NCBI GenBank assembly: GCA_002148405.1
Contig: MUGG01000012.1
Location: forward strand, 1-64,000
Direction of reading: 5' to 3'
Source of the DNA: Alkalinema sp. CACIAM 70d
Lineage (GTDB): Bacteria; Cyanobacteriota; Cyanobacteriia; Leptolyngbyales; Leptolyngbyaceae
Length of the DNA: 64,000 bases
Positions within the stretch are counted from its first letter, which is position 1. Each line of letters starts with the position of its first letter. Below, in pieces: positions 28,479 through 37,346 of this stretch. The position numbers and the translations under genes are program-made. A model generated the notes under the pieces. It was not told the origin of the DNA. It did not search any database and saw nothing but the letters and a program-made list of their open reading frames with translations.

Positions 28479-29753
28479 TTGTTGATTTTTTGTCTAGTGA
28501 TTTTTTGTCTGCTGCTGATCAGTGGGTTTGCCATGGCAGCGTTTCGGCAGCAATTTTACCCGGCTCTCCAGGCAAGTAGCGCACTCCAAATCCCCTTGAT
28601 TGGTCATGCATCCGGACGACAAGGGGCGGAGATTTCGACTTTGCCTTCGGTGTCAGTGATTGTGCCTGCCTATAATGAGGCGGTCAATATTGAGGGCTGT
28701 TTACTGTCGATTTTGGAAAGTTCTGAGCGACCCGATGGGCAGCTAGAAGTCTGGATTGTGGACGATCAATCAACGGATCAGACGCTGTCGATCGTCCAGC
28801 AATTACAGGACGGGTTACAAGATCCCCGTTTGCACCTTCTAGTAGGACAACCCCGTCCAATGGGAGAAGTCTGGATGGGAAAAAATTGGGCCTGTGCCCA
28901 AGCCGCTCAGCGGGCCAAGGGAGAGTATTTGTTATTTTTGGATGCGGATGTGCGATTGCGACGGGGGGCGATCGAAGCTGCGCTGGTTCATGCCCTCGAT
29001 CGACAGGCAGACCTATTAACCTGTTGGCTGACGTTGGTTTGCGATTGCTGGGGGGAATGGCTGGCTCAGCCCATCATTGCTCAGTTGTTTGCGGTGGGCT
29101 TCAAACAGAATGAAGTGAATGATCCCAGCCAAGATGCGGTATTTGCCGTTGGGCCGTTTATGTTGTTTCGCCGATCGGCCTATGATGCGATCGGGGGCCA
29201 CCGAGCCGTCGCGGCGGAGGTGGTGGAAGACGTGGAATTGGGGAAACGGATCAAACGCCAAGGCTGGAAGCTGTGGTTTGGGACAGGGGCAGCCCTCGGG
29301 GAATTGCGCATGTACCGCAGCCTCGGGGCCTTGTGGGAAGGCTGGACAAAAAATTGGCATCTGGGATCGGAGCGTAATTGGCGATCGACGCTCTATTCCA
29401 CCTACGTAGTGGGAATGGTATTTGTGTTGCCCTGGTGGGCGAGTTTGGCTGCCTTAGGGAGCCTGGGTCAGCAAGCCATGGCGTGGGCTACTGGGGGGCT
29501 ACCGATGATCGAAGACTGGTTACCGTTCAGCATCGCTGTTCTCAATGGCGCGATCGCGGTGTTCTTGCTCTATAGTCAATACGACCTGCGGCAGCGAACC
29601 CAGGCGAATTTTGGGATTCCAACCCGCTACTGGTGGCTAGGCTGGCTGGGGAGTTGGATCGTCTTTTGGATTCCGATCGCCTCGCTGATTAAAACGGAAA
29701 CGGGCTGGGGCTGGACTTGGCGAGGCCGACCGTTACAGATCCAGGGGAAATAA
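28479..29753 (+). CDS. GT2 glycosyltransferase, CruG-like
   Basis: This 424-residue membrane glycosyltransferase has an N-terminal helix (LIFCLVIFCLLLISGFAMAAF) and a GT-A domain. VSVIVPAYNEAVNIEGCL, VDDQSTDQTL and the metal-binding LLFLDADVRLRRGAIEAAL come first, followed by VVEDVELGKRIKRQGW and the Q/R-x-x-W-like segment. Three further hydrophobic segments lie at 305-400. The layout matches cyanobacterial CruG, the 2-prime-O-glycosyltransferase that adds a sugar to carotenoids such as myxoxanthophyll, but other membrane GT2 enzymes look alike, so I leave the symbol empty. The start is TTG at 28479 after GAGGTCAGGG. It is single-gene. Confidence 0.82.
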   Translation: MLIFCLVIFCLLLISGFAMAAFRQQFYPALQASSALQIPLIGHASGRQGAEISTLPSVSVIVPAYNEAVNIEGCLLSILESSERPDGQLEVWIVDDQSTDQTLSIVQQLQDGLQDPRLHLLVGQPRPMGEVWMGKNWACAQAAQRAKGEYLLFLDADVRLRRGAIEAALVHALDRQADLLTCWLTLVCDCWGEWLAQPIIAQLFAVGFKQNEVNDPSQDAVFAVGPFMLFRRSAYDAIGGHRAVAAEVVEDVELGKRIKRQGWKLWFGTGAALGELRMYRSLGALWEGWTKNWHLGSERNWRSTLYSTYVVGMVFVLPWWASLAALGSLGQQAMAWATGGLPMIEDWLPFSIAVLNGAIAVFLLYSQYDLRQRTQANFGIPTRYWWLGWLGSWIVFWIPIASLIKTETGWGWTWRGRPLQIQGK

Positions 29754-29760
29754 TCCACCT

Positions 29761-29911
29761 TATACCAAATTGATTTATTAATGCTACACATCCGAGCCCC
29801 CCTAGCCCCCTTAATAAAAGGGGAATTCAGCCAAATTGTTTCAAAGTCCCCCTTATTAAGGGGGATTTAGGGGGATCGTTATCTGTTGCAGTCACAAGTT
29901 GATTTGGTATT
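29761..29911. mobile_element. MITE-like element with terminal and internal inverted repeats
   Basis: A block of about 150 bp is bounded by ATACCAAAT (29762-29770) and its complement ATTTGGTAT (29902-29910). Inside are CCCCCCTAGCCCCCTTAATA on the left and CCCCCTTATTAAGGGGGAT-TTAGGGGG on the right, which can fold into a long hairpin. No coding frame is present. Such C/G-run, TTAATAA-centred hairpins flanked by ATACCAAAT are a recurring type of non-autonomous repeat in cyanobacterial genomes. It lies between the GT2 gene and the antiporter gene. Confidence 0.75.
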
Positions 29912-30130
29912 ACTTCTGGAGGGAGCTTCAATGCAGCGTCTGCTCTCTCTAATTTGCTGATTGGATAATTTAACGAGTTGTTAATTTAACGATATCTAAA
30001 CTGTTATGGATAAGACTTTTCACTTGCTTTGAGAAGCCAGTACAGTGCATTACACTGCACTATAAGTTAGCAGGACTGCCCGATTGGCGTTGTGTTGGCG
30101 GCTGTAGATCCCTCGTGTTGGATTTTGATA

Positions 30131-32272
30131 ATGCATCTTGACTCGATCGTTTTAGTCTTGATCCAGATTGTTCTCGTGATAGCGCTGTCCCGACTGGTTG
30201 GACTTGCCTTTCGTCGCATTAAGCAGCCTTTAGTGATTGGCGAAATTGTGGCGGGGATTATGTTGGGGCCGTCCCTGCTGGGAGCCATTGCCCCCATGGT
30301 GGCGAGTACTCTCTTTCCACCGGAGAGTATTTCTATCCTAGGGGTGTTATCCCAAATCGGTTTAATTTTTTTCATGTTTCTGATTGGGCTGGAACTTGAT
30401 CCGAAATATCTCAAGGGTGGTGTTGACTTAGCGATTTTAATTTCCCATGTCAGTATCTTAGTCCCATTCTCCCTGGGAATTCTTCTCTCATTGCTACTGT
30501 TTCCATTGGTCTCCAATGCGGGCGTTTCTTTCACAGCATTTGCCTTATTTCTAGGGGCGGCGATGTCAATTACCGCTTTCCCGGTGCTGGCGCGTATCAT
30601 TACTGAAAATAATTTACAAAATAGTCGGATAGGGTCGTTAGCTTTAACCTGTGCGGCTGTGGATGATGTAACGGCTTGGTGCTTGCTGTTGGTAGCGATC
30701 GCGGTGACCCGCACTAACAGTATGGTTGGCGCAATTCCTAACATTTTAGAAGCGGGACTGTACATTGGATTGATGATTGGGGTGGGTAGACCTTTACTCC
30801 GGCAATTTGCGGTTTTCTATCGACGTACAGGCAAGTTGACCCAATCGATGTTAGCGGTTATTTATATCTGTGTTGTTATTTCTGCACTGATTACCGAGAC
30901 GATCGGAATTCATTTAATTTTTGGCGCTTTTTTGTTGGGCGCTGTTATGCCCAAACATGAAGGCTTAGTGAGAGAATTGGCGCAAAAAACCGAAGACTTT
31001 GTTTTGACCTGTCTGTTGCCCATTTTCTTTGCCTACAGTGGTCTACGCACCCAAATTGGGCTACTCAACAGTCCACCCCTATGGGGGTTATGTGCCTCGG
31101 TGGTGCTGGTGGCTATCGTTGGTAAGTATGTAGGAACCTTTGCGGCGGCTAAGGTGTCTGGCCTCTCTAACCGAGATGCTTCGGCCTTGGGTTGGTTGAT
31201 GAATACACGCGGCTTAACGGAACTCATTGTTTTAAACATCGGCTTAAGTTTAGGGGTAATTACGCCGTTACTGTTCACCATGCTGGTGATTATGGCATTG
31301 GTCACCACATTTATGACTTCGCCACTATTGGAGTGGACTTATCCGAAAAAAATGATGCGCATGGAGGTTCTCGAGCCCCAACCCGAAACGACAGAAGCAG
31401 CTCAATATAAGATTTTAGTCCCCGTTGCGAATCCCAACAGCCAACAGGGCTTGATTCGACTCGCGATCGAAATTGCTCGTTCCCAACAACAACCCACTTC
31501 AGTTCATCCCCTCAGTTTGATTCAGTTAGAACAGGACTATGTGTTTGAAAGTTTGCCAACGGAGGCCGATCGATTAATTCAAGCCCAGCAAGAAAAACTC
31601 CGGGCCATTGTGGCTCAACTGGACTCCGAGCCCGTGGAAGTTTCAAATATCGTTCAGGTGTCAAATAATGTTGCTAAAACAACGGCAGACATTGCCGTGC
31701 GAGAACAGATGAATTTAATTTTGCTGGGATGGCATCGTCCTGCTTTCAGTAGTAATCGTTTAGGAGGGCGTGTTGGCCAAATTCTGAGTACTGCCCCCGT
31801 GGATGTTGCAGTGTTTATCGATCGTCAACCTCAACGCCTGAATCGGTTATTGATTCCCTATAGCCCGAACATTCATACGGAACTTGGGATTCAATTAGCA
31901 CTCCGGTTGTTGTTAAATCATTCCGATCGCCAATTAACGTTGCTACGAGTGTTTCAAGAGGGACAACCGATTGAATTTAGCTACGAGTGGAATCAATTGT
32001 TTGAACAGTTGCCGCCCACGGTGCGCGATCGAATTTTGACGCCTGTGATTCAAACAAACTCTCTGATTAATACGGTAATTGATGCTTCCCAAACAGCGGA
32101 TCTCACGATCGTGGGGGCTAGTCGTGAATGGGGGTTAGAACGTCAAACCTTGGGGCGATATACTGATGAACTAGCGGTTCGTTGTCGATCGTCCTTACTC
32201 ATCACCCGTCGTTTCAATCGGGTGACGTCCCATCACCTAGAGGCTGTCCTCGATCGTACAACTGAGGTCTAG
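30131..32272 (+). CDS. CPA2-family cation:proton antiporter with USP-like domains
   Basis: The 713-residue protein begins with a Kef/NapA-type transport domain of about 12 helices (MHLDSIVLVLIQIVLVIALSR..., LGPSLLGAI, FLIGLELDPKYL). The ion-site region is ALTCAAVDDVTAWCLL, and NTRGLTELIVLNIGLSLG comes near the end. From about residue 425 the cytoplasmic part contains two universal-stress-protein-like halves (YKILVPVANPNSQQ..., LLIPYSPNIHTELGIQLALR...), the second ending in LTIVGASREWGL. The likely role is Na+ or K+ exchange for H+ across the inner or thylakoid membrane. I use the ATG at 30131; GTG at 30092 is possible. The next gene begins 1 nt after the stop, so they form an operon. Confidence 0.9.
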   Translation: MHLDSIVLVLIQIVLVIALSRLVGLAFRRIKQPLVIGEIVAGIMLGPSLLGAIAPMVASTLFPPESISILGVLSQIGLIFFMFLIGLELDPKYLKGGVDLAILISHVSILVPFSLGILLSLLLFPLVSNAGVSFTAFALFLGAAMSITAFPVLARIITENNLQNSRIGSLALTCAAVDDVTAWCLLLVAIAVTRTNSMVGAIPNILEAGLYIGLMIGVGRPLLRQFAVFYRRTGKLTQSMLAVIYICVVISALITETIGIHLIFGAFLLGAVMPKHEGLVRELAQKTEDFVLTCLLPIFFAYSGLRTQIGLLNSPPLWGLCASVVLVAIVGKYVGTFAAAKVSGLSNRDASALGWLMNTRGLTELIVLNIGLSLGVITPLLFTMLVIMALVTTFMTSPLLEWTYPKKMMRMEVLEPQPETTEAAQYKILVPVANPNSQQGLIRLAIEIARSQQQPTSVHPLSLIQLEQDYVFESLPTEADRLIQAQQEKLRAIVAQLDSEPVEVSNIVQVSNNVAKTTADIAVREQMNLILLGWHRPAFSSNRLGGRVGQILSTAPVDVAVFIDRQPQRLNRLLIPYSPNIHTELGIQLALRLLLNHSDRQLTLLRVFQEGQPIEFSYEWNQLFEQLPPTVRDRILTPVIQTNSLINTVIDASQTADLTIVGASREWGLERQTLGRYTDELAVRCRSSLLITRRFNRVTSHHLEAVLDRTTEV

Positions 32273-32273
32273 A

Positions 32274-32804
32274 ATGCACTTTTTAAACAAGACTTCTCTA
32301 ATTTTCTATGCCAGTGCAATTACATTGGTGGTTACTTTATTTATGATTGTGACGCGGTATGGTGAAGCTAATTTAAAAGCTGAGAAGAAAATTGCGGGCA
32401 AATATACGATCGCGACGAGTTCTAGCAAAACTTTAAACGGTCAAGTACTGGAGTTAGATCAGTCTGGGATTTACCTCAATGGTGGCCTGTATGCTGCAAC
32501 GATTGCCCAGGACGATCGCCAAATGCCCAAGGTGTATAGTCTCAGTGGTTCCAAACAAGGTGCCCTCTGGGTTCTGTCCGGGACAACCTCTGCTGCTGCT
32601 TGTGCCTCGACGGACAGTGCGCCCGAGTTTACTCGTCAACAGGGGCAGATTGCAACCACCCTGACGTTAACGATCGAGGCAGCCCCATCTCCAACGATCG
32701 TTCAAGGCCAACTGACCTGTCCAACGCCAACCCCATCGGTCAGTTTTACGGCCCAAAAACAACCAGAAATCGCTAAGGGTGAAGTGTCTGGTAAAGGTCA
32801 TTAG
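32274..32804 (+). CDS. Small membrane-anchored partner of the antiporter
   Basis: This 176-residue protein has one N-terminal membrane helix (SLIFYASAITLVVTLFMIVTRYG) and a soluble, probably periplasmic or lumenal domain with strand-like segments (KYTIATSSSKTLNGQVLELDQSG). It has two cysteines (AAACAST and GQLTCPTP) that could form a disulphide. The start lies 1 nt after the antiporter stop and the ribosome site GAGG overlaps the end of that gene, so the two are translated from one message. I do not recognise the family. The context suggests an accessory or regulatory subunit of the antiporter. Confidence 0.75.
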   Translation: MHFLNKTSLIFYASAITLVVTLFMIVTRYGEANLKAEKKIAGKYTIATSSSKTLNGQVLELDQSGIYLNGGLYAATIAQDDRQMPKVYSLSGSKQGALWVLSGTTSAAACASTDSAPEFTRQQGQIATTLTLTIEAAPSPTIVQGQLTCPTPTPSVSFTAQKQPEIAKGEVSGKGH

Positions 32805-32930
32805 TCTTGAAATCTAGTCTTTAATCCAGCCTTCACTTTGCTCTAATCTAGACGGTGTCTAATCCAGACTTTGCTCTAATCTAAAAGGTTGAGTTGAATT
32901 GGAAGTTGAATTGGAAAAGGATACGATCGC

Positions 32931-33365
32931 GTGTTGCAGCGTAAATTAAAAATCGTGGCGGTCGGTAAAGTCAAATATCGTTGGATTGAGGCGGGGATGC
33001 AGGAATATCTCAAACGCTTACCGGGTTTGAATATCACTGAAATTAAAGACTCGAATCAACGCACAACGTTACCTGAAATTCAGCCCTATTTGAAAGCCCA
33101 AGATCAGTTAATTGTGCTGACTGAACGGGGCAAGTTGCTGGATTCGATCGCCTTTGCCCAGTTTATCCAACAGCAAACGATCGATCGATCGTTAGTGTTT
33201 GTGATTGGCTCCTCCGATGGCATTACTCCTGAATTAGAGAAAGCGGCAGATTACACCCTTGCCCTTTCACCCATGACCTTTACCCATGACATGGCACGGT
33301 TATTATTAATTGAGCAAATTTATCGTGCCATTTCGATCGCGACCAACGGCAACTATCACAAGTAA
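32931..33365 (+). CDS. rlmH: 23S rRNA pseudouridine-1915 N3-methyltransferase RlmH
   Basis: RlmH is a small SPOUT-class enzyme that methylates pseudouridine 1915 in helix 69 using S-adenosylmethionine. The 144-residue length fits. Motifs are LKIVAVGKVKYRWIEAGMQEYLKRL, LDSIAFAQF, the knot loop FVIGSSDGI and LSPMTFTHDMARLLLIEQIYRA near the C-terminus. The start is GTG at 32931, with AAGGA 11 nt upstream. It is convergent with dnaK. Confidence 0.95.
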   Translation: MLQRKLKIVAVGKVKYRWIEAGMQEYLKRLPGLNITEIKDSNQRTTLPEIQPYLKAQDQLIVLTERGKLLDSIAFAQFIQQQTIDRSLVFVIGSSDGITPELEKAADYTLALSPMTFTHDMARLLLIEQIYRAISIATNGNYHK

Positions 33366-33464
33366 CAGCAGCCCCCTAGGATGATGGGGTGAACCGAAAG
33401 GATTAACCAAGATGGACGATCGAATCGATCGCCCCAAAATACACCATTAACTTGCTCTCAAATG

Positions 33465-33492
33465 AAAAAGGGTGAGTTATACAACCCACCCT
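33465..33492 (-). terminator. Terminator of dnaK
   Basis: AGGGTGAGTT (33469-33478) pairs with AACCCACCCT (33483-33492) with one mismatch and a 4-nt loop. Read on the minus strand, the stem is followed by TTTT. It lies 97 nt after the dnaK stop. Confidence 0.75.
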
Positions 33493-33588
33493 CAACTGAT
33501 ACCTAGATTCACGAATTAGTTGATTGCGCTAGCTGAATCATCTGTGACCCGTCGCGATCACAAAGAATTGCGTTGCTACGACATCACT

Positions 33589-35496
33589 CTATTTAGATTC
33601 CGTGAAGTCAGCGTCAATCACGTCATCTCCACTCGGTGCAGAACCGTCACCGCCAGGAGCCTCACCGCCCGCAGCCCCAGCGTCACCACCAGCTTGCTGA
33701 TAGATGTTAGAGCTAACTTGATACAGCGCTTGCTCCAGCTCGTTCTTCTTCGACTGAATGGTGTCAAAGTTTTCGGCTTGGATGGCATCCCGCAGTTCCT
33801 TGACCAACCCTTCGATCTTCGACTTATCCGCCGCAGGCACCTTATCGCCCAGATCGCTCATTTGCTTCTCAGCTTGGTAAGCCAGCGAATCCGCTTGGTT
33901 CTTCAGATCGATGCGATCGCGTTTTTCTTTATCCGCTGATGCATTGACTTCAGCATCGCGCACCATCTTCTCAACTTCACCCTTATCTAAGGTGGAAGCA
34001 CCCGTAATGCTGATGGTTTGTTCCTTGCCAGTTCCCTTATCCTTAGCCGTTACGCTGAGGATTCCGTTAGCATCGATGTCGAAGGTCACTTCGATCTGAG
34101 GCACGCCACGGGGAGCCGGAGGAATGCCATCCAACCGGAAGGTTCCCAAGCTCTTGTTGTCGTTGGCCATTTCCCGTTCCCCTTGCAGGACGTGGATTTC
34201 CACGTTGGATTGACCATCCACAGCGGTGGAGAAGACTTCCGACTTCTTGGTGGGAATGGTGGTGTTGCGTGAAATGATTTTGGTCATGACGCCACCCAGG
34301 GTTTCCACACCCAGGGACAGCGGGGTGACATCCAGCAGCAGCAATCCTTCGGTACCTGCTTCACCGGACAGCACGCCCCCTTGAATGGCCGCACCCATGG
34401 CGACCACTTCATCCGGGTTTACGCTTTCATTGGGTTCTTTGCCCAGAACCGTCTTCACCAGTTGCTTCACCGCAGGGATCCGGATGGAACCACCCACGAG
34501 AACGACTTCATCAATCCGATCCTTCGTCAACTTGGCGTCGGATAGTGCTTTTTCCACGGGAATGCGGCAGCGATCGATCAGATCCGCACACAGTTCCTCA
34601 AACTTGCCACGGGTCAGGGTCAGTTCCAGGTGCTTGGGGCCGTCCTGGGTCGCGGTGATGAAGGGCAGGTTGATGTCCGCTTGGGTGACGCTGGACAATT
34701 CAATCTTGGCCTTTTCTGCAGCTTCCGTCAGACGTTGCAGGGCTTGCTTGTCCTTACGCAGGTCAATGCCTTCTGCCTTTTGGAACTCAGCGGCCATGTA
34801 GTCCACGATCTTCTTGTCGAAGTCGTCACCCCCCAGGTGGGAATCCCCAGAGGTGGCCATCACTTCAAACACACCGTCGCCAATTTCCAGAATGGAAACG
34901 TCGAAGGTACCGCCGCCCAAGTCAAAGACCAGAATGATTTCGTTAGCTTTCTTGTCCAGACCGTAGGCGAGGGACGCAGCAGTCGGTTCGTTGATGATCC
35001 GCAGGACATCAAGACCAGCGATCTTACCAGCGTCCTTGGTGGCTTGGCGCTGGGAGTCGTTGAAGTAAGCCGGAACGGTGATCACCGCTTGGGTTACTTC
35101 CTGTCCCAGATACTTGCTGGCGTCTTCCTTCAGCTTACGCAGGACTTGAGCAGAGATTTCTTCCGGTGCAAATTGCTTACCTTGGGAGGGGCAGTCCAAA
35201 CGGACATTCCCACCATTGTTCAGCACTTTGTAAGGAACTTCGGTGGTTTCGTGGGTCACTTCATCGTAGCGACGACCAATGAAACGCTTGACCGAGTAGA
35301 ACGTATTTTCAGGATTCATCACGGCTTGGCGCTTGGCAATTTGGCCCACCAAGCGATCGCCGTTCTTAGCAAAACCCACTACCGAGGGGGTGGTGCGAAA
35401 ACCCTCTGCGTTCGCAATTACGGTGGGCTTGCCACCTTCCATCACAGCGACGCAAGAGTTTGTAGTACCTAAGTCAATTCCAACTACTTTTCCCAT
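33589..35496 (-). CDS. dnaK: Molecular chaperone DnaK (Hsp70)
   Basis: This 635-residue Hsp70 begins with the ATPase signature [42 protein letters not shown] and [17 protein letters not shown] follow in the nucleotide-binding domain. The linker and substrate-binding domain include [18 protein letters not shown]. The tail is Gly/Ala/Asp-rich and ends in [12 protein letters not shown], close to the bacterial EEVKDKK-like end. It folds and protects proteins with DnaJ and GrpE, neither of which is adjacent. hsp20 lies directly upstream on the same strand, so this is a small heat-shock cluster. No CIRCE element was found upstream. Cyanobacteria carry several DnaK paralogues; the complete length suggests the main housekeeping copy (DnaK2), which is inference. 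Confidence 0.97.
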   Translation of the reverse strand: MGKVVGIDLGTTNSCVAVMEGGKPTVIANAEGFRTTPSVVGFAKNGDRLVGQIAKRQAVMNPENTFYSVKRFIGRRYDEVTHETTEVPYKVLNNGGNVRLDCPSQGKQFAPEEISAQVLRKLKEDASKYLGQEVTQAVITVPAYFNDSQRQATKDAGKIAGLDVLRIINEPTAASLAYGLDKKANEIILVFDLGGGTFDVSILEIGDGVFEVMATSGDSHLGGDDFDKKIVDYMAAEFQKAEGIDLRKDKQALQRLTEAAEKAKIELSSVTQADINLPFITATQDGPKHLELTLTRGKFEELCADLIDRCRIPVEKALSDAKLTKDRIDEVVLVGGSIRIPAVKQLVKTVLGKEPNESVNPDEVVAMGAAIQGGVLSGEAGTEGLLLLDVTPLSLGVETLGGVMTKIISRNTTIPTKKSEVFSTAVDGQSNVEIHVLQGEREMANDNKSLGTFRLDGIPPAPRGVPQIEVTFDIDANGILSVTAKDKGTGKEQTISITGASTLDKGEVEKMVRDAEVNASADKEKRDRIDLKNQADSLAYQAEKQMSDLGDKVPAADKSKIEGLVKELRDAIQAENFDTIQSKKNELEQALYQVSSNIYQQAGGDAGAAGGEAPGGDGSAPSGDDVIDADFTESK

Positions 35497-35727
35497 AGGG
35501 CTAAGTTCGACTCCAATTGAAAACTGTCCGTTACGTTGATTAGGGGGTTAAGAAACCTATCTGGGGTGCGTCGCGTGGGAAGATTCGCACCAGGGCTACC
35601 CTGCACTATCGAAATAAACTCGAAGTACTCGGGCAATGTATCCCCTCACCCTAATATGGTGTGCGGGTTGGGGGATTTGATGAAGGGGTATTTACCGAAC
35701 CTGACCGAGGGCGGTTCCGGAGATACC

Positions 35728-35764
35728 GCCAGGACTGGTCGATGATTTTGCGAACAGTCCTGGC
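35728..35764 (-). terminator. Hairpin after hsp20
   Basis: GCCAGGACTG (35728-35737) and CAGTCCTGGC (35755-35764) form a perfect 10-bp stem with a 17-nt loop, starting 8 nt after the hsp20 stop. There is no T-run, so it may protect or end the transcript, separating hsp20 from dnaK. Confidence 0.6.
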
Positions 35765-35772
35765 AATGCTAG

Positions 35773-36267
35773 TTAACCTTCAGTGCTTTCAGCCCCTAGC
35801 GTTTCTGAGGGCGCAGTGCCGATCGCGACTTTAACAACTTTGTGCCGATCGGCGGTCAACTTGGGCAGGGTCAAGGTCAGCACGCCATTGGTAAAGTCTG
35901 CCTTGGCCTGTTCGTTATCGACTTCCACAGGCAAGGGAATCACCCGATGGAAACTGCCATAGCGAAATTCCGATCGATAGATTTGATGACCCTCAGATTT
36001 TTCTTCTGTTTGATATTCGCCTTTGATGGCAACGGCATCACGGGTGACTTGAATATCCAGATCCTTACCTTCAATGCCTGGAATTTCTGCCTTCAAAATT
36101 ACTTCCGTATCCGTCGCTTTCAGTTCGATCGCGGGAACCCGCACCGCCCGATTCACAGTAGTCATCAAACCTTCCCGGCTGAGGGGTGCCATTTCGTCAA
36201 AGAGTTGATCCAGTTGACGACGAACGGTTTCCAGTTCTTGCCAGGGTTGCCAACGCATTAAAGACAT
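35773..36267 (-). CDS. hspA: Small heat-shock protein Hsp20/HspA
   Basis: With the ATG at 36267, which has a strong GGAGGT site 6 nt upstream, the protein has 164 residues; an in-frame extension to 36360 is unlikely. The N-terminus MSLMRWQPWQELETVRRQLDQ is typical of cyanobacterial HspA. The alpha-crystallin domain spans about 45-140 (VPAIELKATDTEVILKAEIP, GVLTLTLPKLTADRHKVVKV). It binds unfolding proteins and membranes under heat or light stress. It lies upstream of dnaK in the same direction. The leader of about 500 bp may contain heat-regulated RNA structure, but no ROSE or CIRCE element was recognised. Confidence 0.93.
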   Translation of the reverse strand: MSLMRWQPWQELETVRRQLDQLFDEMAPLSREGLMTTVNRAVRVPAIELKATDTEVILKAEIPGIEGKDLDIQVTRDAVAIKGEYQTEEKSEGHQIYRSEFRYGSFHRVIPLPVEVDNEQAKADFTNGVLTLTLPKLTADRHKVVKVAIGTAPSETLGAESTEG

Positions 36268-36816
36268 GGTGTTACCTCCAGAAGGATTTTGAATAGACCG
36301 TTGAATATAGCGAGGAGAAACCAATCGATACATCACACACACCTTGAAAGAGAGAGTCAATTAGGTAGACCTTTCGGCCTTCGCTTATTTCAATGTTTAG
36401 GTATCAACTCCGCTGCTCCCAGAACCATGACATAGCTGAAAATCCGGTTGAAAATTTCAGTTATTGGTTGCTTCGTTGTTGATGTAACTAATCTAAACGA
36501 CATCACTGGAAGGAGTATTGAGGACAACCGTAACGAAAATGGTGGAAGTTGCCGAATCCTGTCACGATCGCCAATCCCAGAAGGGTCGTAACAACCGAAA
36601 TACTAGGTGTAGCAACCGCACTCCCCCATTGTTCTGGTCAGGTAATATCCATTGTTCTGGTCAGGTAATATCCATGGAGGTAGGGATCTCGATCGTTCTC
36701 GCGATTGTGACTAATTTGACTTTGAAGTGCGCCGAATTTCTCGGCTCGCTGTAGACTGGTAGCAAAATTGCAAATCACTGACTTGTAGGCTTGTCGCGAT
36801 CGAGGAGATTCCAAAC
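36268..36816. other. Intergenic region between hsp20 and a small membrane protein, 549 bp
   Basis: This is the leader of hsp20 (minus strand) and the promoter region of the gene at 36817 (plus). It contains the 23-nt tandem repeat at 36626-36671. A 78-codon frame at 36518-36754 spans the repeat and has no support. Confidence 0.5.
36626..36671. repeat. 23-nt tandem repeat, two copies
   Basis: The unit CCATTGTTCTGGTCAGGTAA plus TAT is repeated exactly twice (36626-36648, 36649-36671), and a third copy begins with CCAT. Confidence 0.8.
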
Positions 36817-37122
36817 ATGATGGTTGATGTGGTGCAAACCTTAACCCATTACAGTGCTGATCTGGCGACCCTAGATCTTTCACATTTCAACCCTTCTCAC
36901 TTCACCATCTCCCACCTAGGGGACAGCATCCAATCCCTGCACCTGCACTTACCCGCGCTGCCCGATGACTGGACGGGGGTGGCCCAGCAGTTCAAGGAAC
37001 CTGACTTTGCAGGCGATGTCAGCAAAGCTTGGGGCCGCTTTGTCAAAACAGGTCAGGTATGGGCCTTCTTGATTGGAATTATCTTTGGTTACTTAATTAA
37101 AACCTTCACGAGTTTTGGTTAG
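36817..37122 (+). CDS. Small C-tail-anchored membrane protein, unknown
   Basis: This 101-residue protein has a soluble N-terminal part rich in His, Leu and Ser (LSHFNPSHFTISHLGDSIQS). A segment DWTGVAQQFKEPDFAGDVSKA comes next, followed by one C-terminal membrane helix (VWAFLIGIIFGYLIKTFTSFG). A GAGGAGA site lies 10 nt before the ATG. It is likely a conserved cyanobacterial protein, but I cannot name a function. The helix at the end suggests a thylakoid or inner-membrane partner protein. It is single-gene, upstream of argH by 224 bp. Confidence 0.75.
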   Translation: MMVDVVQTLTHYSADLATLDLSHFNPSHFTISHLGDSIQSLHLHLPALPDDWTGVAQQFKEPDFAGDVSKAWGRFVKTGQVWAFLIGIIFGYLIKTFTSFG

Positions 37123-37346
37123 GTCTGACATTGGTTAAGCCGTGAAGGAGGCCATCTTAAAGCGGTGAAGCCTTGACAAGAATTCAACTTCGTGGAGGTT
37201 TAAATTTCACAGGAGGTATGTCAGAGAGTTGAGAGAATCTGTTCCTTCTCTCGCTCTCTTTTTGGGTTTCCCTTGCCTGAGTAGCTTGCTCCTTGCCCCC
37301 TCTTTTCGGGATAATCAACGGCTGTTGTTAGTCCAGCCTTCCCACC

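Noticed and set aside
34630..35472. Long open frame (280 codons) on the plus strand opposite dnaK
   Set aside because: dnaK is full-length and conserved over the same bases. The plus-strand frame is a codon-bias shadow; Hsp70 genes often give such antisense frames.
35497..35772. CIRCE (HrcA) element upstream of dnaK
   Set aside because: No TTAGCACTC-N9-GAGTGCTAA was found here or upstream of hsp20, so HrcA control cannot be claimed.
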